From CALMEC01 sp963777565 (GTDB taxonomy: Bacteria; Actinomycetota; Thermoleophilia; Miltoncostaeales; Miltoncostaeaceae), in the NCBI GenBank assembly GCA_963777565.1, contig CAVZQZ010000005.1, positions 3,579 through 67,578 on the forward strand: a DNA stretch of 64,000 nt, in the 5' to 3' direction. Below, piece by piece: positions 1-6,649 of the stretch (within the stretch, counting starts at the first letter, position 1; each line of letters opens with the position of its first letter). The notes under the pieces are model-generated. The model ran no database searches and was not told the origin of the DNA. It saw only the letters and a list, made by a program, of their open reading frames with translations. Made by a program: the position numbers and the translations under genes.

Positions 1-173
1 TGCTTCGTCACTCAGAAACAGTGCCAACAACCATCCGAGCGGACTTCACCTTCTCCGACCACCACCAGTGCCTGGGGGTCAGCCGCGTTCGGGGTCGGGT
101 ACCGGTCGACGCAGGAGGCACCCCCGGGTAGGATCAGATTTCCATCGTCGTTTCTGCGAGGGACATCCACCGC

Positions 174-488
174 ATGGCCTACGTGATTGCCGAACCCTGC
201 ATCGGCACGAAAGACGCTTCCTGTGTCGACGCCTGTCCCGTGGACTGCATCCACCCGATGCCCGGCGAGGAGCACCACGACGAGGCGACGATCCTCTACA
301 TCGACCCGGCCGAGTGCATCGACTGCGACGCCTGCGTCGAGGTCTGCCCGGTGGACGCGACCCTGGCCGAGGACGACGTCCCCGCCCAGTGGGAAGTCTT
401 CAAGGAGATCAACCGCGTGTACTTCGAGCAGGGACACGAGGCCGGGGAGCGGATGGTCGCGGAGTTCATCGCCAAGAAGGGCGCGTAG
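174..488 (+). CDS. Ferredoxin, 7Fe/8Fe type
   Basis: Small soluble electron carrier of 104 residues. Two iron-sulfur binding stretches are visible: Cys9, Cys17, Cys21 and Cys25 in the first 25 residues, with the wide first spacing typical of FdxA-like 3Fe-4S/4Fe-4S ferredoxins, and a classical CxxCxxCxxxCP motif at residues 48-59. The acidic tail also fits that family. A GAGGGA ribosome-binding site lies about 10 bases before the ATG and a TAGGAT -10-like element sits at 128-133. Its redox partner cannot be told from the neighbours, which are a decayed region. Confidence 0.93.
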   Translation: MAYVIAEPCIGTKDASCVDACPVDCIHPMPGEEHHDEATILYIDPAECIDCDACVEVCPVDATLAEDDVPAQWEVFKEINRVYFEQGHEAGERMVAEFIAKKGA

Positions 489-660
489 CCGCGACGATCG
501 CCTGCCTCAGGGCAGGGGGCGCGAGGAAACGCGCCTAGGGCAACTGCGCCTCGGCAGCCTCCATGAGTTTCACGGCTGCCTTGTCGGGGTCAGCCCTTGT
601 CCCTCCACGGTGGCGCCACTCGGCAGATTCATCCGGCCCGAGCAATGGTCCCCCTCCCGC

Positions 661-716
661 ACCGTCTCCTCTCCCGTGGCCAGGAGCATGGATCCGGGTG
701 CCCAATGTCGGGCACG
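661..716. repeat. Repeat A, copy 1
   Basis: About 56 bases that recur with roughly 80 percent identity at 5704-5761. The end of the unit forms a perfect 6-bp hairpin, GTGCCC-AATGTC-GGGCAC. The two copies bracket almost the whole decayed region between the ferredoxin and tRNA-Lys. Function unknown; it could be a small mobile (REP- or MITE-like) unit or a recombination site. Confidence 0.7.
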
Positions 717-741
717 GGGGCACCACCGGGGGCACCACCGC
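717..741. repeat. 25-base direct repeat, copy 1
   Basis: The same 25 bases, themselves two GGCACCACC units, appear again at 901-925. They directly follow repeat A here. There is no coding frame. Possibly slipped-strand expansion or part of a larger repeat element. Confidence 0.75.
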
Positions 742-900
742 GGCGACATTCGGCGCATCCCGCGCGTTTCTTGCCCGATCCCGAAACCCACCGTTTGCAC
801 GGGAATCCGGTAACCATACGGATCCCGCGCGACCCCTGCGGTTCCGTGCCGGGATCGCCTCCCTCATGATTAGCGGGGATTTTCGGCGGGCACGGCCGCC

Positions 901-925
901 GGGGCACCACCGGGGGCACCACCGC
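901..925. repeat. 25-base direct repeat, copy 2
   Basis: Exact second copy of the repeat at 717-741, followed by a diverging flank. Confidence 0.75.
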
Positions 926-1166
926 AACGACACGCCGGCAGCCCGCCACCTTGATCGCACACGACGGCGGCATCATCTCCCCGACATTGCGAAGGGCCCC
1001 GCGGGGACGCCTCCCCACGGGGCCCCCCTGGTAAGTGCGCTGTCATGGGCCGCGCCCGCCCACTGCGTGCGATCGCGAGCGTCCACCCTACTCATGGAGG
1101 GCATCGCCCAATGAGACGGAGGCCCTCAAATCGAGAGCACCCGACCGCACCCCGCGAGCCTCACCC

Positions 1167-1232
1167 GTCTGGCCCACGAGCGAATCGGGAGCGCCCCGGA
1201 TACCGGCCTGCGGCGATCTACGCACGATCCGG
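1167..1232. repeat. Repeat B, copy 1
   Basis: About 66 bases that recur at 3238-3302. The best conserved part runs from ATCGGGAGCGCC to CGCACGATCCGG. Short inverted CCGGAT/ATCCGG ends occur in the unit. Both copies sit between genes of the accessory region. Function unknown. Confidence 0.7.
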
Positions 1233-1290
1233 GGGCGGGCTTGGTGGGGTCGCCGTAGCAGAAGAGGTGCGTTGGCACAAAACTGTGGAT

Positions 1291-1461
1291 CCCGCTGCTG
1301 GTTACAGTCGCCCCGTAGGAGAAGTCGAACCGCGGCCAGGCCTCGCCGGTGTAGATCGCCGCGTTGGACGAGCACCAGAACTGCGGGCGTCCCGCCGGCT
1401 GGAGGAAGACGGCGTCCGTCCACTTGAATTCGCACGACGCCGGCTTCGGCGGGAGCGTCCA
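1291..1461 (-). pseudogene. Fragment of a cysteine-rich secreted-type protein (upstream half)
   Basis: On the minus strand an open stretch reads from WTLPPKPASCEF to FDFSYGATVTSSG, with regularly placed cysteines and a YG motif. This is the middle of a small actinobacterial secreted-protein type (possibly the DUF6636-like group; my recognition, not verified) that normally ends in a CTS-x3-GxTCTN-x4-GFFLSR tail. A stop codon directly precedes the stretch, so the N-terminus is missing, and the expected tail is not downstream. The tail is found instead on the opposite strand at 1452-1552, which suggests a local inversion. Confidence 0.5.
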
Positions 1462-1552
1462 TCAGGTGCACGTCCCGCATCAGTGGCGTCACCTGCACCA
1501 ACCGCGACAAGCACGGATTCTTCCTCAGCCGCCAGCGGGTCACGTTCTTCTA
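1452..1552 (+). pseudogene. C-terminal fragment of a cysteine-rich secreted-type protein
   Basis: Plus-strand codons ending at the TAG at 1550-1552 read IRCTSRISGVTCTN and then HGFFLSRQRVTFF, a typical conserved tail of small secreted actinobacterial proteins. There is no start codon and the upstream codons are not protein-like. It abuts, in opposite orientation, the middle part of what looks like the same protein (1291-1461). Either one gene was broken by an inversion of about 150 bp or two related remnants met here. Confidence 0.5.
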
Positions 1553-1566
1553 GGGAGCAGCCCGCA

Positions 1567-1585
1567 GCACTAGGGAGTGCGTTAG
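1567..1585. repeat. attC-like repeat motif, copy 1
   Basis: Short hairpin GCACT-AGGG-AGTGC followed by GCGTTAG. Related motifs end at 1964 and 2439. GCGTTAG resembles the right-hand core of integron attC sites. It starts 15 bases after the stop codon of the plus-strand gene remnant, where a cassette attC would be expected. No convincing left core was found. Confidence 0.35.
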
Positions 1586-1613
1586 TACATAAGATCCCCG
1601 GCCTGCGGGCCCG

Positions 1614-1715
1614 TCACGAATCCGGCGGGCGTGGGATGCGAAGAATTTCCCCGGGCGGGATGCCGGCCACGAGGCCGAAAGCCTGCATGATGACCACAGC
1701 GATGGAGTACGCCAC
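1614..1715 (-). CDS. Membrane micro-protein, 33 aa
   Basis: A GTG codon preceded by the strong ribosome-binding site GGAGGAA (6-base spacing) opens a 33-residue frame. Residues 2-20 are hydrophobic (AYSIAVVIMQAFGLVAGI), then a short polar tail follows. This could be a single-span membrane peptide. I know no family for it. It lies between two copies of the attC-like motif and, if that reading is right, would be cassette-borne. A longer in-frame start upstream exists but has no good ribosome-binding site. Confidence 0.45.
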   Translation of the reverse strand: MAYSIAVVIMQAFGLVAGIPPGEILRIPRPPDS

Positions 1716-1908
1716 GTCTGTTCCTCCCGTCTCAGGAGGTGGGGTGTCGCCCCCTCTGCCTGCCATGGCCGCCATGACCCAGTCGGTGTGCGACACATCC
1801 CGAGCCGAGTCGTCGGCGTTCATGAACCTGAAGGTATCCCGCGCCGATAGCCTCGTCGAGGGTCGCTCCACCAAGCAAGACGCGCCGCTCAAAGGGCGCT
1901 CTCTGCGG

Positions 1909-1966
1909 GCTCAACGCCTGGGGAGCCATAGCGCGGCGAGCCGTCGCACTACGGGGTGCGTTAGCG
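1909..1966. repeat. attC-like site, best copy
   Basis: Begins with GCTCAAC (fits the R'' consensus RYYYAAC) and ends with GTTAGCG (close to R' GTTRRRY). AACGC at 1913-1917 pairs perfectly with GCGTT at 1958-1962, and an inner imperfect stem (TAG-CG-CGGC against GCCG-CG-CTA) has unpaired extra bases on one side, as attC sites do. The length of 58 bases matches the short class of attC sites. No integrase gene is in the window, and the R' box has one mismatch. Confidence 0.4.
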
Positions 1967-2032
1967 CAGTATCGAAGGAGTCCGCGCCCGCGGCTGTGAC
2001 CGGGGGGTGTGCGTCCTGCGCCGGTCCAGCCG

Positions 2033-2254
2033 TCACCGCAGCATGAGGTACAGGAGCCCCGAAATGACCAACGGCAGAACAACGTTCAACCAGAGGACGT
2101 GATTCGCAAGGTTGGGGTCTTCTTCCACGTCGCCGTGCATCCCGCGCCCCGCCATGAGTTGGGCGAGCACCGGTGTCTCCGCGCCCGGTTCCCCGACCTC
2201 GCCGGAATCAGATGGGACGCTTGGCTTACGCGACGGCTCTGGGGGGTTCGTCAT
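2033..2254 (-). CDS. Tail-anchored small membrane protein
   Basis: 73 residues: a proline- and acid-rich soluble N-terminal half and one hydrophobic C-terminal segment at about residues 53-72 (VLWLNVVLPLVISGLLYLML) that ends with Arg. The ATG at 2254 is chosen because GGAAGGAG lies about 10 bases upstream; longer in-frame starts have no such signal. No recognised family. It is flanked on both sides by attC-like motifs, with no obvious operon partner. Confidence 0.6.
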   Translation of the reverse strand: MTNPPEPSRKPSVPSDSGEVGEPGAETPVLAQLMAGRGMHGDVEEDPNLANHVLWLNVVLPLVISGLLYLMLR

Positions 2255-2419
2255 CGGCGGCCTTCTCCTTCCGGGTACGGAACGACCCAGTCGATCAGAC
2301 CTACGATTTCTTGACGGATCATCGTCGCGGGGTCCTAAGGGAGTCAACCAAGCCCCGCACAGGTCCACGATGCGGTACTGCTCGCAATCCGGAGGCACAG
2401 CGAAACGGACGTCGCCGTA

Positions 2420-2439
2420 GCACCTAGGAGGCGCGTTAG
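2420..2439. repeat. attC-like repeat motif, copy 3
   Basis: GCACCTAGGAGGCGCGTTAG, followed by the CGCAGTA also found after the copy ending at 1964. The same 3' end in three intergenic places, 379 and 475 bases apart, is the main reason to consider a cassette array. The left-hand core is not clear for this copy. Confidence 0.35.
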
Positions 2440-2475
2440 CGCAGTAGCGGTCCTGCGCCGTCTCTCAGCCTCCGG

Positions 2476-2889
2476 TTACGAGGGAAGAAACCCGAGCTGA
2501 CGCAGCCAAATCGCCGTGTCCCAGTACTCGGTCCAGCGAACGACCTTTCCCGCGTCGTCGAGCGTGATGAGGGTCGCGCCGCGGACGGTGAAGGTGCGCC
2601 CGCTCGCCGGCATGTTCGGGAGGTCTCCCGAATGAGTGCCTGACATCTCCCACTCCCCGACCGCCGATTCGCCTGCGCCGAAGCTGGACCGAAGCGCCAC
2701 CACGAAATCCGGGACTGCATCGAAAAACGCTTGGCCGAAGGCGCGCACCTCTTGCGGCCCACGATTGATCACTCCCATCGCGACGTCCTCGTGAACGCAG
2801 TCCTCAGCGCACAGCGCCGCCCAGGCGGCCGCGTCCCGGGCCGAGAGGGACGCGGCCCACTGTTCGAGTACGCCCACGCCCTGATTCAT
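2476..2889 (-). CDS. SnoaL-like / NTF2-fold protein
   Basis: 137 residues matching the NTF2-like SnoaL pattern: an N-terminal helix region (VGVLEQWAASLSARDAAAW), a middle segment on a polar pocket (FDAVPDFVVALRSSF), and the conserved end WTEYWDTAIWLRQLGFLP typical of the ester-cyclase/SnoaL group. Such proteins isomerise or hydrolyse small molecules, but the substrate cannot be predicted. It is 18 bases downstream of the barrel-like gene ending at 2908, so the two probably form an operon. Confidence 0.75.
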   Translation of the reverse strand: MNQGVGVLEQWAASLSARDAAAWAALCAEDCVHEDVAMGVINRGPQEVRAFGQAFFDAVPDFVVALRSSFGAGESAVGEWEMSGTHSGDLPNMPASGRTFTVRGATLITLDDAGKVVRWTEYWDTAIWLRQLGFLPS

Positions 2890-2907
2890 TGGTTCCCCTT
2901 TCCATCT

Positions 2908-3195
2908 CTAGGGATTGATGATGCGGTGGACCGGGAACTCGTCAACCTCGAGCGGATTCGGTAAGCCGCGACCGCCGAGGGCCTGGAGAGCGGGTTGAAG
3001 CCTGCCTGCCACGAAGCGGTCGAAGGCTTCATACGAGACCCAGACTTCCTGCACACCCCAGCCCCCGTAGATCGGGCCGCCGACATGGAAAATCAAACCC
3101 TCAGGGGGATTACCGGCGAACCCCATGTAGGCGTGGACCATCTCGTACTGGTCTTGGTTGCCGCCGCTGAACCTCAGTCGAATACCGACTGCCAA
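2908..3195 (-). CDS. Dimeric alpha/beta-barrel-like protein
   Basis: 95 residues of a small family common in actinobacteria (MAVGIRLRFSGG... LIFHVGGPIYGGWGV... VWVSYEAFDRF). The ferredoxin-like fold and dimeric-barrel (Dabb/monooxygenase-like) assignment rests on its pattern: beta strand at the start, EAFDRF helix, C-terminal VDEFPVH strand. A TTG at 3195 is chosen because GAGGAG lies 6-7 bases upstream; the earlier ATG would place that site inside the gene. It precedes the SnoaL-like gene. Enzymatic role unknown. Confidence 0.65.
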   Translation of the reverse strand: MAVGIRLRFSGGNQDQYEMVHAYMGFAGNPPEGLIFHVGGPIYGGWGVQEVWVSYEAFDRFVAGRLQPALQALGGRGLPNPLEVDEFPVHRIINP

Positions 3196-3237
3196 ACTTG
3201 GTCTCCTCATCGCAAAGCGTTTTGGCAAGCCTGAAGC

Positions 3238-3302
3238 GTCTGGGCTATCAGCGCATCGGGAGCGCCCCGGATCTCGGCCTGGGCGATCTACGCACGATCC
3301 GG
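3238..3302. repeat. Repeat B, copy 2
   Basis: Second copy of the unit at 1167-1232. It lies between the divergent genes starting at 3195 (minus) and 3404 (plus), so it could also influence their expression. Confidence 0.7.
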
Positions 3303-3403
3303 AGCGATGAACTCCGGGGACCGGGCACGGGACCGCTTCATGGGCGCAGGCAATGCCACGAGCGCGCTGATGCACCGACGATGCACGGCGGTAGGGTTCG
3401 GTC

Positions 3404-3784
3404 ATGGCGACGCGAGTCCTGATCCGCGAGTTCGCGGGTTCAGACCACACGGCGGCCGTCAAGGAAGTGCCCGCCGAGATGTTCGATCTCCCAGAGGTCG
3501 GGTCTCGGTACTGGCGCGGTGGCTTTCCGTACACGGTCCGGGGGATCGCGGAGGGCGACCCGGCCGTCGTCGACCTCGTGTTGGACCGGCCGCGGTCCCG
3601 GGAGGTCGACCAGGTTCTCCCCGAAGGCTGGGCGATCGACGTCGGGAGGGACAGCGCGACGGGCCGTTGGAATGCCGTCGTGTTTGTGAAGGGCGAGATC
3701 CTCCGCGGGTCCCCTATCTATGGCAGGGACGGGGACGATGCTGTCGAGCGCGCTCTCGCCGAACGTCGCCTACTTGGCGAGTGA
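3404..3784 (+). CDS. Hypothetical protein, 126 aa
   Basis: An intact soluble protein with balanced composition, several Trp and an acidic C-terminal helix. I do not recognise a family. The ATG is preceded at exactly 6 bases by TAGGGT (3392-3397), the leaderless -10 arrangement shared by many genes here, and there is no ribosome-binding site. A long imperfect hairpin follows the stop. It stands alone between decayed sequences. Confidence 0.6.
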   Translation: MATRVLIREFAGSDHTAAVKEVPAEMFDLPEVGSRYWRGGFPYTVRGIAEGDPAVVDLVLDRPRSREVDQVLPEGWAIDVGRDSATGRWNAVVFVKGEILRGSPIYGRDGDDAVERALAERRLLGE

Positions 3785-3814
3785 AGACGAGCCGCAGCGG
3801 GCGCAAATGCTGTA

Positions 3815-3886
3815 GGCCTCCTCGCCCACGGTTGTGGTTGAACAACTGGAGGCAGCAGTGCGAGCGAGGCCAATCCCAAGCGTTAC
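3815..3886. other. Long imperfect hairpin with attC-like end
   Basis: GGCCTCCTCGC (3815-3825) pairs with GCGAGCGAGGCC (3860-3871), leaving one extra G unpaired. GCGTTACG follows at 3880. It begins 31 bases after the stop codon of the gene at 3404-3784. It could be an intrinsic terminator without a U tract, or a fourth attC-like site, since it has a one-sided bulge and a GCGTTA end. The left core box is not evident. Confidence 0.4.
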
Positions 3887-3919
3887 GATCGCCTGAAGGA
3901 GAGCGCCTGGGTCAAGCAC

Positions 3920-4291
3920 CTACCCCCCACTCCGACTCACCACCTCGATGCGGAGGCCGTCGGGGTCGTGCAGGTAGGCCGCGTAGTAGTCGGGCCCGTA
4001 GACCGGGCGGGGCCCCGGCGGGCCGGCGTCTGTGCCGCCGCTCGCCAGGCCCGCGGCGTGGGCGGCGCGCACTTCGGCCGCAGCCGCCGCCCGCAGCGCG
4101 ACGTGGCCGAATTTGGGGGCCGGCTGGTCGCGTGAGGTGAGCCACAGCTGCGGGAACTCGACGCCCCAGGCGACGACCTCGGGGTCGGCGTAGAGTCGGC
4201 GGCCGCCGATGGCCTGAAAGACGGCGTCGTAGAAGTGGGCCGAGCGCTCGAGGTCGGAGACCTCAAAGCCGATGTGGTCGAGTACGGACAC
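3920..4291 (-). CDS. VOC-family (glyoxalase/bleomycin-resistance fold) protein
   Basis: 123 residues with the paired beta-alpha-beta-beta-beta modules of the vicinal oxygen chelate family: LDHIGFEVSDLERSAHFYDAV at the start and GHVALRAA plus the end motif YYAAYLHDPDGLRIEVV. Metal ligands would be His6, His near residue 67 and the final Glu. A GTG start at 4291 is chosen because GGAGG lies 11 bases upstream; the frame is open further upstream but not VOC-like there. Members include lyases, dioxygenases and binding proteins, so the substrate is unknown. Confidence 0.82.
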   Translation of the reverse strand: MSVLDHIGFEVSDLERSAHFYDAVFQAIGGRRLYADPEVVAWGVEFPQLWLTSRDQPAPKFGHVALRAAAAAEVRAAHAAGLASGGTDAGPPGPRPVYGPDYYAAYLHDPDGLRIEVVSRSGG

Positions 4292-4519
4292 GGCGTTTCT
4301 GGCCTCCTGGTCGCCCCCGACGTCCCCTTCGCCGCGGAGGGGTCCCCCCGCGCACGACTCTGCGCGCACACGGCCTACCGACCCGAGGTCGTCGCGGATC
4401 TGGGCCGCCTACCCCGTGATGCACGTCCCCGCGTAGGGTACGCCCCGCCCAGCGCGAAACGAAGGAGGCTCCATGCTCTGCTTCCTCAGATTCGACCGGC
4501 GAACCGTCGCCGAGGCTCT

Positions 4520-4845
4520 TGCCAAGCCGTACTCGCGTACCTGATCGGGGGAAAGGGCCACCCGGTGAAGCTCGAATTCCACCTCGGGGAACTGCGCCGC
4601 CTGGAACGCCTGGAGCTTGCGGGCGAGGGAGATGGGCATTTGCCAACCGGCTGGGTCGCAGTCCGCGAAAGTAGAAAATGATCATGCGCCTTCCATCGGC
4701 CGCGGCGATTTTGCCATCGTGTGGATCTGCGTGTCGGAGATCTCCCCGGTTGGGAGGTAGAGGTCGGCTCGTAGTCGTCGGCGATGGGGTCGAGCACCGG
4801 TTCCAGTGATGCCTTTTCGCCAAGCAGGGATAGGGCGACGGGCAA
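4520..4845 (-). pseudogene. TOPRIM-like protein fragment, multiply frameshifted
   Basis: Joining three frames gives a coherent sequence: LLGEKASLEPVLDPIADDYE, then ADLYLPTGEISDTQIHTMAK, then GRRMIIFYF, then ADCDPAGWQMPISLARKLQ and HRVALSPDQVREYGL. The acidic DCDPAG after a hydrophobic strand is like the TOPRIM motif of topoisomerase VI/Spo11-type or related nuclease domains. At least two frameshifts and a lost N-terminus and C-terminus make it non-functional. It meets the beginning of the MOSC remnant at about 4840. Confidence 0.55.
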
Positions 4846-5570
4846 GATCGCGAGTGCGAAACACCCGAAGCTCTGGCCCAACCTGCTCGGGTGTCGGGCG
4901 GCGTTCGTCGGACCGCCGCGCGATGGGCACGAGCTTCCACCGGCGCGGATCGAGTTTGCCGACGGCGAGTCGGTGCTGAGCGACGCGGCGAATGTCGACG
5001 CGGTCCTGTCGCGCTTCTTCGGGCGCGACGTGGAGCTGGCGATCGCCGCGCAGGACGGCTACACGATCGATCAGTGCCACCCTGACGAGGAGAACTACGA
5101 TCCCGAGGGGCATCGCGACGCTGTCGTCGAAGCACGACTCGGCGCGGCCTTCTTCAACGACCAGGGCTTGCCTTCCGCTGTGGCCGCAGACTCGTTCTTC
5201 GACCTCTTCCCGCTCAGCGTCGTCACGACGTCGACGCTTGACGAGCTGGGCGAACGCGAGCCGCAGAGCCACTTCGACGCTCGGCGGTTCCGTATGAACG
5301 TGATCGTCGAGACGCCTGCGAGAGGATTCGTCGAAAACGATTGGGTCGGCCATACGCTCGCGATGGGCGAAGACGTACGGGTCGGCGTGGCCTTGCCAGA
5401 TCCTCGCTGTGTCATGCCGAGCCTTGCCCAGGAGGAGCTTCCAAAGGATCCTCGCATCCTCAAGGCCCTCGTCCGGCACAACAGGCTCGACGTCGGGGGC
5501 AAGCTCTACCCCTGTGCCGGCGTCTACGCCGTCGCCGAGGCGACGGGGACGATCCCGTGCGGCTGCTCTG
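4838..5570 (+). pseudogene. MOSC-domain protein, truncated at both ends
   Basis: Residues from ATGKIASAKHPKLWP to VGGKLYPCAGVYAVAEATGTI match MOSC proteins (molybdenum-cofactor sulfurase C-terminal fold), including HFDARRFRMNV, a central WVG and DPRCVMP with the conserved Cys. The usual N-terminal beta-barrel start (about 40 residues) is absent: upstream codons are the reverse side of the TOPRIM remnant. After GTIPCGC the frame runs into unrelated sequence and repeat A. Molybdo-enzyme partners are not present nearby. Confidence 0.7.
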
Positions 5571-5703
5571 AGCCGGCGTACCCGTGTCCGCACTGCTCGA
5601 TCTGCGGGTTCCGCACGGCCGATGCTCCTCGATGCCGCTCGACGCGGCGGCGACGAAGTGGAAGCCGAGCGCCAGTTCGGTCCGTCCAGCGGCCGGACGG
5701 CAC

Positions 5704-5761
5704 ACCGCCCCCTCCCTCCCGAGGCCGGGAGCATGGATCGGGGTGTCCGATGTCGGGCACG
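5704..5761. repeat. Repeat A, copy 2
   Basis: Second copy of the unit at 661-716, in the same orientation. The hairpin arms GTGTCC/GGGCAC pair with one G-U. It lies between the MOSC remnant and tRNA-Lys and so closes the decayed region. Confidence 0.7.
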
Positions 5762-5889
5762 ACGAAGTGGAAATGGTGCCCCTCCCCCCAAAGTTGTTGA
5801 CCCCTACGTTGACCCCCGAGCAGAGCTTCCGGTGTCGCGGGTTCTCCCAATGGGGACTGATCCCTTACATGGGGCGGGATCGCGGGTCA

Positions 5890-5962
5890 TGGGCCGTGAA
5901 GGGATCGAACCTTCGACCTTGGGATTAAGAGTCCCCTGCTCTACCAGCTGAGCTAACGGCCC
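5890..5962 (-). tRNA. tRNA-Lys (CUU)
   Basis: The reverse strand folds as a full cloverleaf: acceptor GGGCCGT/ACGGCCC, D loop AGCTCAGCTGGTAGAGC, anticodon loop with CTT, T loop GGTTCGATCC. The discriminator base is A and CCA is not encoded. It borders the accessory region, a common place for integrated elements, but no direct repeat of its 3' end was seen. Confidence 0.96.
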
Positions 5963-6001
5963 GCGGCCGAGGATGTTACCAGCCGCCGGAAACCGGTCGG
6001 G

Positions 6002-6601
6002 CTACGGGGTTGCGGGGGTCGCCGGCGCGGACGGCGTGGTCGAAACCGTTGGTGTTGGCGCGACCGGCGTGTCCTTCAGGCGGGTGAGTGCGGACTGGGC
6101 GTTTTCGCGCAGCGACGAGCCCTTCGGCGCCAACTCGACGGCCCGCTGGTACGCGAGACGGGCGACGAGGACCTGCTGGACCTGTTCAGCCGCCGCTCCG
6201 TAGGCGAAGAAGGCGTCGGCGTCCTTCGGATGCGTCTTGGTGTACGTCTGGAGCACCTGGAGCTGCAGCGCGGGCTGCCCCGAGAACGCGCCGGTCAGTG
6301 CCTGGAGGTCGTCCTCCGTCTTCGGGCCAAGCGCGAGCGCCTTCTGCAGGGCGGCGGTCGCGTCCTGCGGCTTGTCGGCCGCCCGGTACTGCGCGGCGAG
6401 GTCGACGAGGGCCCGCACGCTCGTGGGGTCCTGCTCGACCCGCTTCTTCGCGTTGTCGATGAGCTGGCTGGTGGCGTCCTGGCTGCCGCCGCCGAACACG
6501 ACGAGGCCCAGCACGACTGGGAGCACGCCAACGAATGCGACCGCGCAGACGATGGACACGATGACCACCATGCGACGGGTCTTCTTCTGATCGAGCAGCA
6601 C
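6002..6601 (-). CDS. Membrane-anchored TPR-like protein
   Basis: About 199 residues: a basic N-terminus, one membrane span at roughly residues 12-36 (VVIVSIVCAVAFVGVLPVVLG), then helical repeats with tetratricopeptide spacing (DPTSVRALVDLAAQYRAADK, DAFFAYGAAAEQVQQ, RLAYQRAVELAPKG) and a Pro/Thr-rich tail. Probably an extracytoplasmic or peripheral scaffold. The GTG at 6601 is preferred over the TTG one codon earlier because TACCGT at 6609-6614 lies 7 bases away, as in the other leaderless genes here. Confidence 0.75.
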   Translation of the reverse strand: MLLDQKKTRRMVVIVSIVCAVAFVGVLPVVLGLVVFGGGSQDATSQLIDNAKKRVEQDPTSVRALVDLAAQYRAADKPQDATAALQKALALGPKTEDDLQALTGAFSGQPALQLQVLQTYTKTHPKDADAFFAYGAAAEQVQQVLVARLAYQRAVELAPKGSSLRENAQSALTRLKDTPVAPTPTVSTTPSAPATPATP

Positions 6602-6649
6602 CAAAAGGACGGTAACACAGGAGTGATGACGGACCCGATCGCCCGGGGA

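Larger units (their letters stand above)
489..1166. other. Long non-coding stretch with short repeats
   Basis: No convincing gene was found on either strand in these 680 bases; the open frames lack ribosome-binding sites and have the arginine- and proline-rich composition of out-of-frame GC-rich DNA. It holds one copy of repeat A (661-716) and an exact 25-base repeat built on GGCACCACC at 717-741 and 901-925. It marks the start of a 5 kb accessory and decayed region. Confidence 0.6.

Noticed and set aside
5699..5850. Continuation of the MOSC frame and antisense ORF over repeat A
   Set aside because: The apparent protein is repeat sequence read in frame; no family similarity.
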